Counted from the first letter of the stretch, positions 32,915-42,895 are shown. The stretch: 64,000 nt of DNA from an uncultured Bacillota bacterium (GCA_946499835.1 CAMMTJ010000005.1:1-64000); one strand, 5' to 3'. Program-made: numbers and translations. Notes: generated from the letters alone by a model not told the origin.

Positions 32915-32943
32915 ATTTTATCATAATATGACAAAATTGTCAA
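32915..32943 (-). promoter_or_regulatory. Promoter of mTERF-like module 2
   Basis: Minus strand: TTGACA (32943-32938), 17 bp, TAAAAT (32920-32915), within TATGATAAAAT as in module 1. Confidence 0.7.
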
Positions 32944-32992
32944 TATGCAAGTTATCGGTGATATATATCAAAATTGAATAATATATTACCAT

Positions 32993-33682
32993 ATGCGATT
33001 TATTGTAATAAAAAAGAAAATGATTGTTTGTTGTTTGGCGATTTTGCTTATACTTTCTGTTGTTCTTATTTTTTTTGCAGTGCGTGGGGTTGAGACGAAT
33101 ATGCCAAAACCTGAACACATTATTGTCATTGATGCCGGCCATGGCGGGCGTGATGGTGGCACGGTGGGCAGCGGCGGAGCGATAGAAAGTCAGCTTAATC
33201 TCGACTATGCCATCACCTTAAAACAAATGTGTGAAAGTTTTGGTTTTGGTGTGGTTATGACAAGAGAAAATATGAATGGACTTTATGATGAAAACGCTCC
33301 AAACAAAAAGCGTAGCGAGATGGAAAAAAGAAAAAAGATTATTGATGAAAGTGATGCAGACATTGTGATAAGTTTGCATATGAACGGCTTTCCTCTTCCA
33401 TCAGCAGAAGGGGCGCAGGTTTTTTACGGGAAAGGCAATGAGGCTGGGCAGGCACTGGCAGAATCGGTCACAACCTCACTTTCACGAGATTTTGAAAGTG
33501 CAAGAGATTATTGCACAGTTGGTGATTACTTTGTTTTGAACTGCACCGATAAGGCTGGTGTTTTGGTTGAGTGTGGTTTTTTAAGCAATCCAAGCGAAGA
33601 AAAATTGTTGCAAAGCAGAGAATATCGGCAAAAGTTTTGTTATAGTTTGCTTTACGGCATTATCACATATTTTCAAATGTAG
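32993..33682 (+). CDS. cwlD: N-acetylmuramoyl-L-alanine amidase, CwlD-like
   Basis: A 229-residue amidase_3 enzyme that cuts the peptide from muramic acid. Residues 8-28 form an N-terminal membrane anchor. The zinc site is complete: DAGHGG, the Glu of AIESQLNLDY, SLHMNGF, and the catalytic Glu of VECGFLSN. CwlD makes muramic-delta-lactam in the spore cortex; a vegetative autolysin of the same fold is the alternative. No ribosome site or canonical promoter is visible before the ATG at 32993, so sporulation sigma control or a leaderless start is possible. Confidence 0.85.
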   Translation: MRFIVIKKKMIVCCLAILLILSVVLIFFAVRGVETNMPKPEHIIVIDAGHGGRDGGTVGSGGAIESQLNLDYAITLKQMCESFGFGVVMTRENMNGLYDENAPNKKRSEMEKRKKIIDESDADIVISLHMNGFPLPSAEGAQVFYGKGNEAGQALAESVTTSLSRDFESARDYCTVGDYFVLNCTDKAGVLVECGFLSNPSEEKLLQSREYRQKFCYSLLYGIITYFQM

Positions 33683-33748
33683 TGACACCTCTCTTTCAAA
33701 ATCTTGACAAAAATTTTTCAAGTTTCTATACTCTAAGTGGGAGAAATA

Positions 33749-34633
33749 ATGAAAAACACCAAAGATAATCTTATCATTGACCTTCATATGCATACCAATT
33801 TTTCAGATGGTGGATGCACCTTGCAACAACTTTTTGACAATCTTCACAAACAAAAAGTGTCAGTTGCGTCTATTACAGACCATAACAGCATTGAAGCATA
33901 TAAAAATCTCGATGGGGTTCAAACATACGGGATTGGTCTTGTCAAGGGCATGGAATGTAATGTTGATTTTATGGGAAAACATTATCATGTTTTGATGTAT
34001 GATTTTGACGATTGTCCTGCCTTAAAAAAATACCTCAAGGTTGTCAGAAAAGATGACATCAAATTTTTCAAAAAACTGATAAGCACTCTTGAAAAACTTT
34101 ACCGATTGAAGTTTGACAAAAAGGCAGTTGAAGACTTTATAAACAATAACACCTATCTTGACAAAGTGCGCTTAAACAATTTTTTGATGGAGCAGGGACT
34201 TGCAACCTCTCCACGACAAGCCTTTTTCAAATTTACAAAGCCACTTCCAGATAAACTTGGATATTTTTATCCAGCCAAAAAGTTTTTCTCTCTTGTCAAA
34301 AAGAGTGGTGCCCTTTCCATTCTTGCGCATCCAAACAAATATTTGGCGTTTTTAGACAACGAACAAGAGTTGAAGAGCATTATTTTGCAGTTAAAGAAAA
34401 TGGGACTTGATGGCGTTGAGGTTTTCAACAATCGTCAAACAAAAGAATATGAAAAAATCTATCTTGATTTTGTCAAAGAAAACAACATGGAGTGGAGTGG
34501 TGGCAGTGACTTTCACAAGAAGTTTGGAGTGATAGAAAGAAAAAGACTTGGGCATGCAATTGATCATAACATTTCGATTGATTGTTATAGCACCAAACTA
34601 AGGCAGTTGATTTTTAAGGCAATAGGAAAATAA
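33749..34633 (+). CDS. PHP-domain metal-dependent phosphoesterase
   Basis: A 294-residue PHP protein. DLHMHTNFSDG (residues about 10-20), ITDHNSIE, GMECN, LAHPNKYL and GSDFHKK supply the histidine and acidic metal ligands. Relatives hydrolyse AMP-like or 3',5'-bisphosphate nucleotides. The ATG at 33749 follows GGGAGA; TTGACA (33704) and TATACT with a 17-bp spacer form a good promoter. A guanylate kinase gene follows by 14 bp in the same operon. Confidence 0.88.
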   Translation: MKNTKDNLIIDLHMHTNFSDGGCTLQQLFDNLHKQKVSVASITDHNSIEAYKNLDGVQTYGIGLVKGMECNVDFMGKHYHVLMYDFDDCPALKKYLKVVRKDDIKFFKKLISTLEKLYRLKFDKKAVEDFINNNTYLDKVRLNNFLMEQGLATSPRQAFFKFTKPLPDKLGYFYPAKKFFSLVKKSGALSILAHPNKYLAFLDNEQELKSIILQLKKMGLDGVEVFNNRQTKEYEKIYLDFVKENNMEWSGGSDFHKKFGVIERKRLGHAIDHNISIDCYSTKLRQLIFKAIGK

Positions 34634-34647
34634 AAAAGGAGAGAAAA

Positions 34648-35196
34648 ATGTTAATACTTTTATCTGGAGTTTCGGGGGTGGGGAAGAATACGGTTATTGC
34701 AAACCTTCTTGAAAGGAGAAAAAATCTTTCTTTTATGCTTTCTGGCACAACCAGAACTCGCAGAAATAGTGAGAAGGATGCAAACTATATCTATATGACC
34801 AAAGAGGAGTTTGCTCGCAGAGAAAAAAATGGCGATTTTTTTGAAACGCAACAGGTGCATGGAAACATGTATGGCATTTTGAAAGATTCGCTTTTGAAAG
34901 CAAGTGAGGATCGTGAAAAAGACTATATCAAAGACATCGATGTTTATGGCAACAAAAAAGTCAGAGGTTTTTTGAAGGGAAAGGCAAAGGTGCTTTCAAT
35001 CTTTCTTGACGCGCCAGATGACGTTTTGGCAGAAAGGCTTAGAGGGCGAGGGGAAGAAGAGGAGCGAATAAAAGCCCGTCTGTCACGAGCGGAAGAAGAG
35101 AGGGCTCACAAGAAAGACTATGATGCAGTCATAGAAAACATAGATCTTGAAAAGACGATAAAAACTATTCTTGAACTGATTGAAAAAAACAAATGA
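34648..35196 (+). CDS. gmk: Guanylate kinase-like protein
   Basis: A 182-residue P-loop kinase of guanylate-kinase size. GVSGVGKNT is the P-loop (Asn where Ser/Gly is usual). SGTTRTRRNSEKDANYIY corresponds to the GMP-binding STTRxxRxGExxGxDY region, and HGNMYGI to the YGT strand. The lid LRGRGEEEERIKARL is conserved. It converts GMP to GDP; the altered GMP-binding residues leave some doubt about substrate. AAGGAGAG precedes the ATG. Confidence 0.82.
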   Translation: MLILLSGVSGVGKNTVIANLLERRKNLSFMLSGTTRTRRNSEKDANYIYMTKEEFARREKNGDFFETQQVHGNMYGILKDSLLKASEDREKDYIKDIDVYGNKKVRGFLKGKAKVLSIFLDAPDDVLAERLRGRGEEEERIKARLSRAEEERAHKKDYDAVIENIDLEKTIKTILELIEKNK

Positions 35197-35210
35197 CAAA
35201 ATTTGATAGC

Positions 35211-35254
35211 ATCTTGCAAAAGTGGACAATCTTCACTTATGCAAGATTTTTTTT
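35211..35254 (+). terminator. Terminator
   Basis: ATCTTGCA/TGCAAGAT outer stem with inner AAGTG/CACTT, then eight T. Confidence 0.85.
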
Positions 35255-35284
35255 GAGAGTTATACTTGAAGAAAAGGAAGTTTT

Positions 35285-37567
35285 ATGAAAAGCAAACTTT
35301 ATTTTCTTGTGATGTTTATCCTCTTTTTTGCCCTTTTTGCACTTCTTAACTTTGCCTCTATTGGCGGGGTGGTTTATCCTTTTGCCTTTTCAATGCTCTT
35401 TGCACTTGCTTGGGCAAATCAAAAGGTGTGGCTTCTTGCTCCTGCATACATCGGGGCGACTCTTGCCGTCAATTTTTCTTTTGAAAGTGCGATCGGCTCG
35501 GTGGTTTGTGCTCTCTTTCTTGTTGTGCCATATTATATACATATCTTGCTTAAAAAGAACATCAAAAAGTGGGAACTTCTCATTTATTGCATCCTAAGTC
35601 AAACGGCGACTGTGGTTTTTCAAGCGCTTGGAGGAGTCAGCCCTTTTATCATAGTCGCATCCTTAATTGGTGGAGGCTTGTTCTTCTGGGCGTGCTGTCA
35701 TATCTTTGAGCCAATTATAATCAGGGGCTTTGCCTTCAAGTTGACATCAGGTGAACTGATTTGTGGTGCAATCGTGCTCATGGCTCTCAGCGATGGACTT
35801 TACTCTTGTGACCTGTATGGCTTTTCCTTTCTCAAACTTTTTGTGGTCTTTTCTCTTTTGTCAATCTCTTACACTTCAAAATCTGCTTATACCGCTCTTA
35901 TTTCTGCCGTGCTTGCTCTTGGCACTCTTGTGCATGAAAACAACCCAGTTTATGTCACACCAATTATTCTTTGGGCGCTTTCAATTGTGGCTTTCAAAAC
36001 TCAAAAAAGGATTTTTCCAGCCTTAGCAGTGATTGCCTGTGAGACAGTTGTCGGATTTTATTTCAAACTATATTATTCTTTTGGCATTTTGCAGTTTGCA
36101 CCAGTCATTGCAGGTGCGCTTATATTCTTCCTTTTGCCAAAGAAGTGGTATGACAAAGTCAGTGTGCTTTTGTCCACAAACAATGATCGAATGGCAGTCA
36201 AAAATGTTATCAACCGAAACAGAGAAGTGCTTAAACGCAGGCTTGATAACCTAAGCGAAGTCTTTTTGGATATGAACGAAGTTTTCAAAAAATTGATAAA
36301 AGAAAGCCTTTCGCCTAGTCAGGTGCAAGAACTTCTGTTTGAAGAGGTCAAGGGCTCTGTGTGCAAAAATTGTCCAGAGGCAAAACACTGTCACCGCACG
36401 TTTTGTGGCGAAACGAAAAAGATGTTTTGTGAACTTATCAAGATCTCAATGGATAGGGGAAGAATAACTTTGCTTGATCTTCCAAGTTATCTCACTTCCC
36501 GTTGTGGAAGAGTCAACAATTTGATGAGTGAGATCAACACTCTCACAAATCAATACAAAAACTATCAAAGTCTTGTTTCCAATGTGGACATAAGCAAAAT
36601 GCTCATCTCTGATCAACTTGGCGGAATTGCTCAAATCATGCGATCACTTTCAAATGAGGTTGACAGTTTGATTTCCTTCAACTCTGCACAAGAGAGCAAA
36701 ATTATTGATGAACTTTCTTACAACAACATCTTCTGCTCGGATGCCGTTGTGTATGACAAGGATGCTCGCACTGTTATGGCAAGCCTTGTGGTAAGGGCGG
36801 AGGATGCAAGCAGACCACGGCTTGCCCAAGTGGTCAGCAAAGTATGCTCTTGTCCTATGGCTGTGTATGAGGCCTACCCATCATCGCGTTCAGGACTTGT
36901 CAATGTCAACTTGAAAACATCGCCAAGATATGATGCCATTTTTGGAGTTGCAATCCACAGAAAAACTGGCTCAAACATTTCTGGCGACTGCCACAGCATT
37001 ATCAAACTTGACGGCGACAAATTTTTGTTTGCAATTTGCGATGGCATGGGAAGTGGAGAAAAGGCAAATGAAAAAAGTGACACAACAATCGGCCTTATTG
37101 AAAACTTTTACAAAGCAGGCTTTGACAATGAACTTATTTTGTCAAGCGTAAACAAACTGTTAAACCTTGAAAAAGACGATGTCTTTTCAACCATTGATGT
37201 ATGCGTGGTTGACCTCAAAAATGGAATAGCCGATTGCATAAAAATGGGTGCACCTTCTTCCTTTGTCAAAGGCGAGGAGGAGTGCAAGATTATTGAAGGC
37301 GGGGCATTGCCAGTTGGTGTGCTTCAAGAAGGAAAGGCGCAAATCAAGAAAATTGTGCTTTGTGAAAAGGACATGATCGTGCTTGCAAGTGATGGCATAA
37401 ATGATTCTTTTGGAAGTGACAGCGAAATGAAAGATTTCCTGTGCACTCTCAAAACAACCAATCCGCAAGAGTTTGCAAACGCACTTCTCGACAAAGCGCT
37501 TGCAAACAACAATGGCCATGCAGTTGACGATATGACAGCACTTGTTATCAAAATTTTTGCAAATTGA
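35285..37567 (+). CDS. spoIIE: Stage II sporulation protein E (membrane PP2C phosphatase)
   Basis: A 760-residue protein, slightly shorter than B. subtilis SpoIIE (827). Residues 1-300 are a multi-helix membrane domain. A cysteine-bearing central region (CKNCPEAKHCHRTFC) follows, then a PP2C/SpoIIE phosphatase with SGDC, CDGMGSG, SDGIND and VDDMT metal motifs. In spore formers it sits at the asymmetric septum and dephosphorylates SpoIIAA to release sigma-F. It stands alone between two terminators and upstream of tilS, the order seen in Bacillus and Clostridium (spoIIE near tilS). Confidence 0.94.
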   Translation: MKSKLYFLVMFILFFALFALLNFASIGGVVYPFAFSMLFALAWANQKVWLLAPAYIGATLAVNFSFESAIGSVVCALFLVVPYYIHILLKKNIKKWELLIYCILSQTATVVFQALGGVSPFIIVASLIGGGLFFWACCHIFEPIIIRGFAFKLTSGELICGAIVLMALSDGLYSCDLYGFSFLKLFVVFSLLSISYTSKSAYTALISAVLALGTLVHENNPVYVTPIILWALSIVAFKTQKRIFPALAVIACETVVGFYFKLYYSFGILQFAPVIAGALIFFLLPKKWYDKVSVLLSTNNDRMAVKNVINRNREVLKRRLDNLSEVFLDMNEVFKKLIKESLSPSQVQELLFEEVKGSVCKNCPEAKHCHRTFCGETKKMFCELIKISMDRGRITLLDLPSYLTSRCGRVNNLMSEINTLTNQYKNYQSLVSNVDISKMLISDQLGGIAQIMRSLSNEVDSLISFNSAQESKIIDELSYNNIFCSDAVVYDKDARTVMASLVVRAEDASRPRLAQVVSKVCSCPMAVYEAYPSSRSGLVNVNLKTSPRYDAIFGVAIHRKTGSNISGDCHSIIKLDGDKFLFAICDGMGSGEKANEKSDTTIGLIENFYKAGFDNELILSSVNKLLNLEKDDVFSTIDVCVVDLKNGIADCIKMGAPSSFVKGEEECKIIEGGALPVGVLQEGKAQIKKIVLCEKDMIVLASDGINDSFGSDSEMKDFLCTLKTTNPQEFANALLDKALANNNGHAVDDMTALVIKIFAN

Positions 37568-37570
37568 AAG

Positions 37571-37598
37571 AAAAACAGCATTCTTTTGCTGTTTTTTC
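37571..37598 (+). terminator. Terminator of spoIIE
   Basis: AAACAGCA/TGCTGTTT stem and six T. Confidence 0.75.
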
Positions 37599-37724
37599 TT
37601 GTTTTTTCAATATTTTTTCATGTTTGTTATTGCACTTATAAAATAATTGATATATAATAAATAAGACACTTTTGGCAAAAATAATTGTTTTTTGCCTTAA
37701 AAATATATATTAACGGAGTTTTTT

Positions 37725-39056
37725 ATGCAATCGGTGGAAAAATTTATTGAACAGACAAAGATGATCAAGGCTGGTGATGTTATCGGTGTTGGATGCAGTG
37801 GAGGAAGTGATTCAATGGCTCTTCTTTCATTTTTGGCACAAAATCAAGAAAAGTATGATATTGAAGTTGTGGCAATTCATGTTGACCACTCTATACGAGA
37901 AAACAGCAGTGATGATGCAGATTTTGTAAGGGCAAAGGCGCGTGAAATGGGCGTGCGTTTTTACAAGTTTCGCATAGACGCACCAAAGATTGCAAAAGAC
38001 AGAGGAATAAGTCTTGAATCAGCGGCAAGAGAAGGAAGATATGGAGTGTTTGAGGCACTTCTCAAAAAAGGACTTGTAGATAAAATTGCTCTTGCTCATC
38101 AAAAATCTGACCAAGCAGAAACAATTCTTATGCACCTTTTCAGAGGAGCGGGCATGAGCGGTGCAAAAGGCATGGAAGCAATTCGCGACAATGTCTATAT
38201 CAGACCAATGCTCAACACATCAAAGCAAGAAATTTATGACTGGCTGAGTGAAAATAGAATTGACTATGTTGATGATGAAACAAATGCTGACAACACTTAC
38301 AATCGCAATTTTGTGCGCAATGTGCTTATGCGTGAGGTTGTCAAAAGATGGCCTAACGCCATTGATGCAATCACATCGTTTGCAAAATCTATTGCAGAAG
38401 ATGATGAGTTTATAAATTCAATGGCACACATAGATGCTGTTATGTTTGAAGACAAGGTGGCAAGAGTGCCACTGAGTTACTTTCTCTACCAAAGCCCAAT
38501 CGTAAACAGAATACTTTTCAAAGTTTTTAAGCGAATTGGCATAACAAGAGATATTGAAAGAAAGCACATTGAGGCAATCAAAGAACTTGCAACCAAAGGG
38601 GAAAACGGCAAGAGAATTTATCTTCCTTTTGAAGCGATTGCGATAAAAGAATATGACTATTTGACAATTTACAATCGCCATGTGGAAGAAGTGACCTTCT
38701 CTGAGCCTTTCAAGTGCGGTGAATTTGAAGTGCCTTCTTTTGGAAAGGTGATTGTCAGACGTGTCAAAGATTTCACGCCAAAAGAAGGGGTGCTTTATCT
38801 TGACTATCGCAAAGTGCCAAAGACGGCGTCATGGCGTTTTAGAGAAGACGGAGACGTGTTTGAAAAATTTGGCGGTGGAAAGAAAAAACTCAAAAGTTTT
38901 CTTATCGACAAAAAAATACCACAGCGCAAACGAAATTTTTTGCCAGTGCTTGCTGACGGCAATGAAATTTATGCCATTGCAGGAGTTGAGATTTCTGAAA
39001 AGGTAAAAGTTGAAGATGTGCCAACCGCATATATGATTGAAGTGAAAAATGGCTAG
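37725..39056 (+). CDS. tilS: tRNA(Ile)-lysidine synthetase
   Basis: A 443-residue enzyme that attaches lysine to C34 of tRNA-Ile2 (CAU) so it reads AUA. The N-type ATP pyrophosphatase motif is SGGSDS (25-30), and HVDHSIR and AHQKSDQAET are conserved. The C-terminal TilS domain has FREDGDVFEKFGGGKKKLK and FLIDKKIPQ. CGGAG precedes the ATG. The next gene follows by 10 bp. Confidence 0.95.
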   Translation: MQSVEKFIEQTKMIKAGDVIGVGCSGGSDSMALLSFLAQNQEKYDIEVVAIHVDHSIRENSSDDADFVRAKAREMGVRFYKFRIDAPKIAKDRGISLESAAREGRYGVFEALLKKGLVDKIALAHQKSDQAETILMHLFRGAGMSGAKGMEAIRDNVYIRPMLNTSKQEIYDWLSENRIDYVDDETNADNTYNRNFVRNVLMREVVKRWPNAIDAITSFAKSIAEDDEFINSMAHIDAVMFEDKVARVPLSYFLYQSPIVNRILFKVFKRIGITRDIERKHIEAIKELATKGENGKRIYLPFEAIAIKEYDYLTIYNRHVEEVTFSEPFKCGEFEVPSFGKVIVRRVKDFTPKEGVLYLDYRKVPKTASWRFREDGDVFEKFGGGKKKLKSFLIDKKIPQRKRNFLPVLADGNEIYAIAGVEISEKVKVEDVPTAYMIEVKNG

Positions 39057-39066
39057 GTGAGTTGAT

Positions 39067-39876
39067 ATGGAAGAAAAATTGACATTATCAACGCTCTATC
39101 GTGCCCAAAGCGTGGTTGACGGCAGGACTTTTCAAACCTTGCCAGTGAAAAGAGTTTCCTTGTCAGATGCACAGGGACTGATTTTCAATCCAGACCACAC
39201 AAGATACATATATTTTTCGCCATCGAGCGTTCATCATGCATATTTTATAAACAAAAAACTGATTGACACAGTCAACTATTTTTTGGATAAATATGGCAAA
39301 AGAGTCAATTGTCTTGTCAGCAGAGATTTTGACAATTTGCAAAAAGTCAAGATGGCGCTTTCCGAACTTGGCGATCTGAGAAAAGATGTCAAAGTCGAGT
39401 CAATCGCACTTGAATATCTTGCAGTGTTTAAGCAAATGATTGATGACTGCGCGGTAAAACAAGGAAAAACTCAAACTGACGAGAAGGCATATATTCCAGA
39501 GATTTCAGACACAAAAAGATATGGCGGAGGTATCGGACTTGCAGAATCATGGCTGGATCTGCTCAAAGACACAACGGTGTTTATAAGGAAAAAAGAGATT
39601 TCCATTGACGATCTTTTTATGAACATCGTCTCACGCAAAAAAATGAGCAAAAGAGAGGTCTTCAACCTCTTTGACACCAAAAAACACACTCTGCAAGGGA
39701 TCTATCACATAAGGGATAAAAATGGAGCAAATGCAATCAGGCATGATGTTATGAAAATTGAAGAGAATGGTGAGTATAATCAAAATGAATTGACATGCCA
39801 AAAAGACTATTTTTCTTCATTTCGACGAGAACTTAAACATCAAAGGGATCTTGCACTTGATATGCTGGGCAAATAG
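39067..39876 (+). CDS. Protein of unknown function downstream of tilS
   Basis: A 269-residue soluble protein; I recognise no family. It has mixed alpha/beta character, no signal or membrane helix, and a basic C-terminus (FRRELKHQRDLALDML). It lies 10 bp after tilS behind GGTGAG and is probably co-transcribed. Confidence 0.65.
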   Translation: MEEKLTLSTLYRAQSVVDGRTFQTLPVKRVSLSDAQGLIFNPDHTRYIYFSPSSVHHAYFINKKLIDTVNYFLDKYGKRVNCLVSRDFDNLQKVKMALSELGDLRKDVKVESIALEYLAVFKQMIDDCAVKQGKTQTDEKAYIPEISDTKRYGGGIGLAESWLDLLKDTTVFIRKKEISIDDLFMNIVSRKKMSKREVFNLFDTKKHTLQGIYHIRDKNGANAIRHDVMKIEENGEYNQNELTCQKDYFSSFRRELKHQRDLALDMLGK

Positions 39877-39902
39877 ACAAAAATTAGAAAAAATTTACGA
39901 AC

Positions 39903-39948
39903 AAATTTACGAACAAATAGGTGCATTTTGTTTCGTAAATTTTTTTGT
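39903..39948 (+). terminator. Terminator with a duplicated arm
   Basis: AAATTTACGAACAAA (39903-39917) pairs with TTTGTTTCGTAAATTT, followed by T. The left arm AATTTACGAAC also occurs 13 bp earlier. Confidence 0.7.
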
Positions 39949-39981
39949 TTATGCTACAATATAATTATTACGGAGGTGATT

Positions 39982-40560
39982 ATGAGCACAGGTGCTATTG
40001 TCGGCATAGTTGTGGGCGGTGTTGTTGGAATCCTTTTGATCGCAATCATTGCTTGGATATGGGCGACATACAACAAATTTATTAGAATGAGAAATGATTG
40101 TGATGAGGCTTTCTCAACAATGGATGTTTATCTCAAAAAGAGATATGACCTTATTCCAAACCTTGTTGAAACTGTAAAAGGTTATGCAAAGCATGAAAAC
40201 AAAACTTTGGAAGCAGTTATTCAAGCCAGAAACATGGCAATGAATTCTAAGTCAGCAGAAGAACAAATCAAAAATGAAAACATCTTGTCAGGCACACTCA
40301 AATCTTTGTTTGCTGTTTCTGAAAATTATCCAGAACTCAAAGCAGACAAACATTTTACTGAAATGATGAATTCACTCAGACAAATTGAAGAGGAAATCAC
40401 ATCTTCAAGAAAGTATTACAATGCAGTTGTCAAAGAATACAACATCAAAAGAGAAGTTTTCCCAAGTTCAATTATTGCAGGTTGGTTCAAATTCGTCAAA
40501 AAGCCTCTTTATGAGATTGAGGATGTTGAACAACGCAAAAATGTGAAAGTTCAATTTTAA
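39982..40560 (+). CDS. lemA: LemA family protein
   Basis: A 192-residue protein with one N-terminal transmembrane helix (about 3-25) and a cytoplasmic helical bundle. YNKFIRMRNDCDEAFSTMDV and KKRYDLIPNLVETVKGY are the LemA hallmark. Function is poorly known, though LemA genes often lie beside DUF2207 membrane proteins, as here. GGAGG precedes the ATG at 39982. A strong hairpin separates it from the partner. Confidence 0.94.
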   Translation: MSTGAIVGIVVGGVVGILLIAIIAWIWATYNKFIRMRNDCDEAFSTMDVYLKKRYDLIPNLVETVKGYAKHENKTLEAVIQARNMAMNSKSAEEQIKNENILSGTLKSLFAVSENYPELKADKHFTEMMNSLRQIEEEITSSRKYYNAVVKEYNIKREVFPSSIIAGWFKFVKKPLYEIEDVEQRKNVKVQF

Positions 40561-40566
40561 TCTTTT

Positions 40567-40597
40567 GCAGGCAGGCAGAAAGGCCTGCCTGCTTTTC
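40567..40597 (+). terminator. Hairpin between lemA and the DUF2207 gene
   Basis: CAGGCAGG/CCTGCCTG stem followed by TTTTCTT; it may act as a partial terminator that lowers the level of the downstream gene. Confidence 0.65.
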
Positions 40598-40611
40598 TTA
40601 TGTGAGGTTTT

Positions 40612-42552
40612 ATGAAAAAAATATTAAGCGCAATTTTTATCACAATTCCAGCACTCATCATTCTTGCAATTCTTGCCTTTGTGCCATCATCAAACTTTAC
40701 GCAATTACAGAAAGATGACGGCTTTGTCATTGAAAATTACAGCGTAACAATGCAGGTCAATGAAGACAACTCAATCGATGTGCAAGAAAGTATCACTGCA
40801 TATTTCAGTCTTTCCTCTCGTGGGCTTGTCAGAAATCTTCCTTTGCAAGGTTATGTGTCAAATGTCGATGAAAAGGGAAATGTCAAAACTGAAATTTATG
40901 ATTACACAATCTCAAATTTGAAAGTTAAGGAAAGTGAAAACGTCTATCTCGTTGATAGTGAAGAATATGGAGATTATCTTGTTTTGTATATTGGCAATTC
41001 TTCTTATCAGGCAGATTTCACTGAAAACTATTCTCTCTCTTATACCATTTCACTTGGCGATGACAGAGATGGAAGCAAAGATAGTTTTTATTATAATGTG
41101 CTTGGCTCGGGATGGACAACGGAGATTGAAGAGTTTTCTTATCAAATCACTTTTCCAGACAAAACTGACTTGACAGGGCAAGAATATTTTGTTTATGTTG
41201 GTGCTTATGGAGAAGATGGGACAGGCACAAAACTGACATTTGAAGGGAACACCATATCTGGACAATATTCTGACCTTGAATATGGCACAGCAGTCACAGT
41301 GCAAACTTTCTTTGAACAAGGCTATTTCGATGTGCCTTACAACTACACAACTGACGCCATTTTCCTTGTGATAGCGCTTATTCTATTGGTTATCGGCATA
41401 ATTGTCATTTGGCGTTATCGTAAGAAAAACAGAGTTATAGAAGTGGTTGAATTTTCAGCGCCAGACGGCATAACTCCAACAGAGGCAGGCTTTCTTATTG
41501 ATGGTTGCGTCCAAAACAAAGACTTAACGGCGCTTATTGTTTACTGGGCGTCAAAAGGCTATTTGAAAATTGAAGAGAAAGACAAAGACGTTGTGCTGAC
41601 AAAACTTAAAGACTTGCCAGAAAATGCAACAACTCATGAAAAAAAGTTCTTTGCTGGCATATTTGCAAGCGAACAAAAAGAGGTGCTTGTTTCAAGCCTA
41701 GGCAACACTACGGCAGTTGCTGGAAACAGTGCAAAGGTGCAGGTTGAGAGCAGATTTAAGCAGTTTTTTGTGGACAATATGAAAATACTCTCCTTTGTGG
41801 CAGTTTTGGTATATATTACAATTATGGCTTTTGCTGTAAAACTTGGCTTGCAAACAAACAGCGAACTTAATATCTTCTACAAATTTCTCTTTGCTTGGAG
41901 TATGCTTATTGGCGTTTTGTGTTATGCCATTTATGACAAAAACAAAGACAATTTTTCAAAAGTCAAAAAAGTTCTTTGTTTGATATTCTTTACTCTTTTC
42001 TATATCGCCGGCTTTGTGGGATACAATTTCTTTTTCCAATATTTTCCATATGATCCATTTGGAACAAGATTTATTCTCTCTCTTTCACTTCTTTTGACAT
42101 GTATTGGTTTTTCTTTGGTGGAAAAATATACCAAAGAAGGTGCGCTTATGCTTGGAAGGGTGAGAGGACTAAGAAAATACATTCTTTTGACTGAAAAAAA
42201 GAAAATGGAAATGCAGGTGGAAGAAAATCCAAAACTCTTCTATGATATATTGCCTTATGCCTATGCGCTTGGAGTGAGTGATGTATACATGGAAAAATTT
42301 GAAGATATAAAGGCGACTCTTGAACAAACCTCTGACATCGGCATAAATATTGCAGGCATATTGCTGGCTTCTCATCTTCTCAATGCAAGATTTGCTGCTA
42401 TCGGAATGATTGCAACAAGAAGTTTGCTTACCACTGTTATTGGGACGGCGATAAAATATGGAGCAAGTGGCAAATTTGGTGGTCGAGGCTTTGGAGGAGG
42501 CGGAGGCTTTTCCGGTGGTGGCCACGGCGGAGGTGGTGGAGGAAGATTTTGA
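40612..42552 (+). CDS. DUF2207-family membrane protein
   Basis: A 646-residue protein: an N-terminal signal or anchor helix (5-24), and an extracellular beta-rich domain (about 35-235) with a SRGLVRNLP motif typical of DUF2207. A transmembrane helix follows (about 248-266), then a cytoplasmic domain, three more helices (about 395-490), and a Gly-rich tail GRGFGGGGGFSGGGHGGGG. The Gly tail is common in this family. Likely works with LemA at the cell envelope. Confidence 0.88.
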   Translation: MKKILSAIFITIPALIILAILAFVPSSNFTQLQKDDGFVIENYSVTMQVNEDNSIDVQESITAYFSLSSRGLVRNLPLQGYVSNVDEKGNVKTEIYDYTISNLKVKESENVYLVDSEEYGDYLVLYIGNSSYQADFTENYSLSYTISLGDDRDGSKDSFYYNVLGSGWTTEIEEFSYQITFPDKTDLTGQEYFVYVGAYGEDGTGTKLTFEGNTISGQYSDLEYGTAVTVQTFFEQGYFDVPYNYTTDAIFLVIALILLVIGIIVIWRYRKKNRVIEVVEFSAPDGITPTEAGFLIDGCVQNKDLTALIVYWASKGYLKIEEKDKDVVLTKLKDLPENATTHEKKFFAGIFASEQKEVLVSSLGNTTAVAGNSAKVQVESRFKQFFVDNMKILSFVAVLVYITIMAFAVKLGLQTNSELNIFYKFLFAWSMLIGVLCYAIYDKNKDNFSKVKKVLCLIFFTLFYIAGFVGYNFFFQYFPYDPFGTRFILSLSLLLTCIGFSLVEKYTKEGALMLGRVRGLRKYILLTEKKKMEMQVEENPKLFYDILPYAYALGVSDVYMEKFEDIKATLEQTSDIGINIAGILLASHLLNARFAAIGMIATRSLLTTVIGTAIKYGASGKFGGRGFGGGGGFSGGGHGGGGGGRF

Positions 42553-42642
42553 GAGCCTTCACAATTTTCAAAACTTCTTGACAGCGAGAGAGAAAAGGTA
42601 TAAAATAGAAAAATCAAAGTGCAAGAAATTGCACTTTTCTTT

Positions 42643-42728
42643 GCAGAAGTGGCGGAATGGCAGACGCGCAGGTTTCAGGTACCTGTGATAGCAATATCGT
42701 GTGGGTTCAACTCCCATCTTCTGCACCA
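42643..42728 (+). tRNA. tRNA-Leu (anticodon CAG)
   Basis: An 86-nt class II tRNA with acceptor GCAGAAG/CTTCTGC, discriminator A and encoded CCA. The anticodon loop TTCAGGT sits on a CAGGT/ACCTG stem. A small hairpin AAGTGCAAGAAATTGCACTT (42618-42637) lies just upstream. Confidence 0.96.
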
Positions 42729-42895
42729 GAGGAAAAATTGCACTTAGGTCAGCCTGCGGACTTTGTCATCGGCAAGACGGTGGCGCTCAGTTTTCTCTTT
42801 TCACAAAAATGCTAGCGCATTTATTGTGAGTTTGCATTGAAGTTTTCGCAAAGAAGATTTTGTGTGACTGCGCAGCGGATGACATTCCGCATAGG
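42729..42895 (-). repeat. tRNA-linked modular repeat, copy 3 (next to tRNA-Leu CAG)
   Basis: Starts at the first base after the tRNA CCA. Order from the tRNA: block D with GGCAAGACGGTGGCGCTCAG, the 27-nt hairpin CACAAAAATGC-TAGC-GCATTTATTGTG (42802-42828), then GCAAAGAAGATTTTGTGTG and GATGACAT. It is the reverse complement of copy 2 in sequence and order, so its orientation relative to its tRNA is the same. Confidence 0.75.
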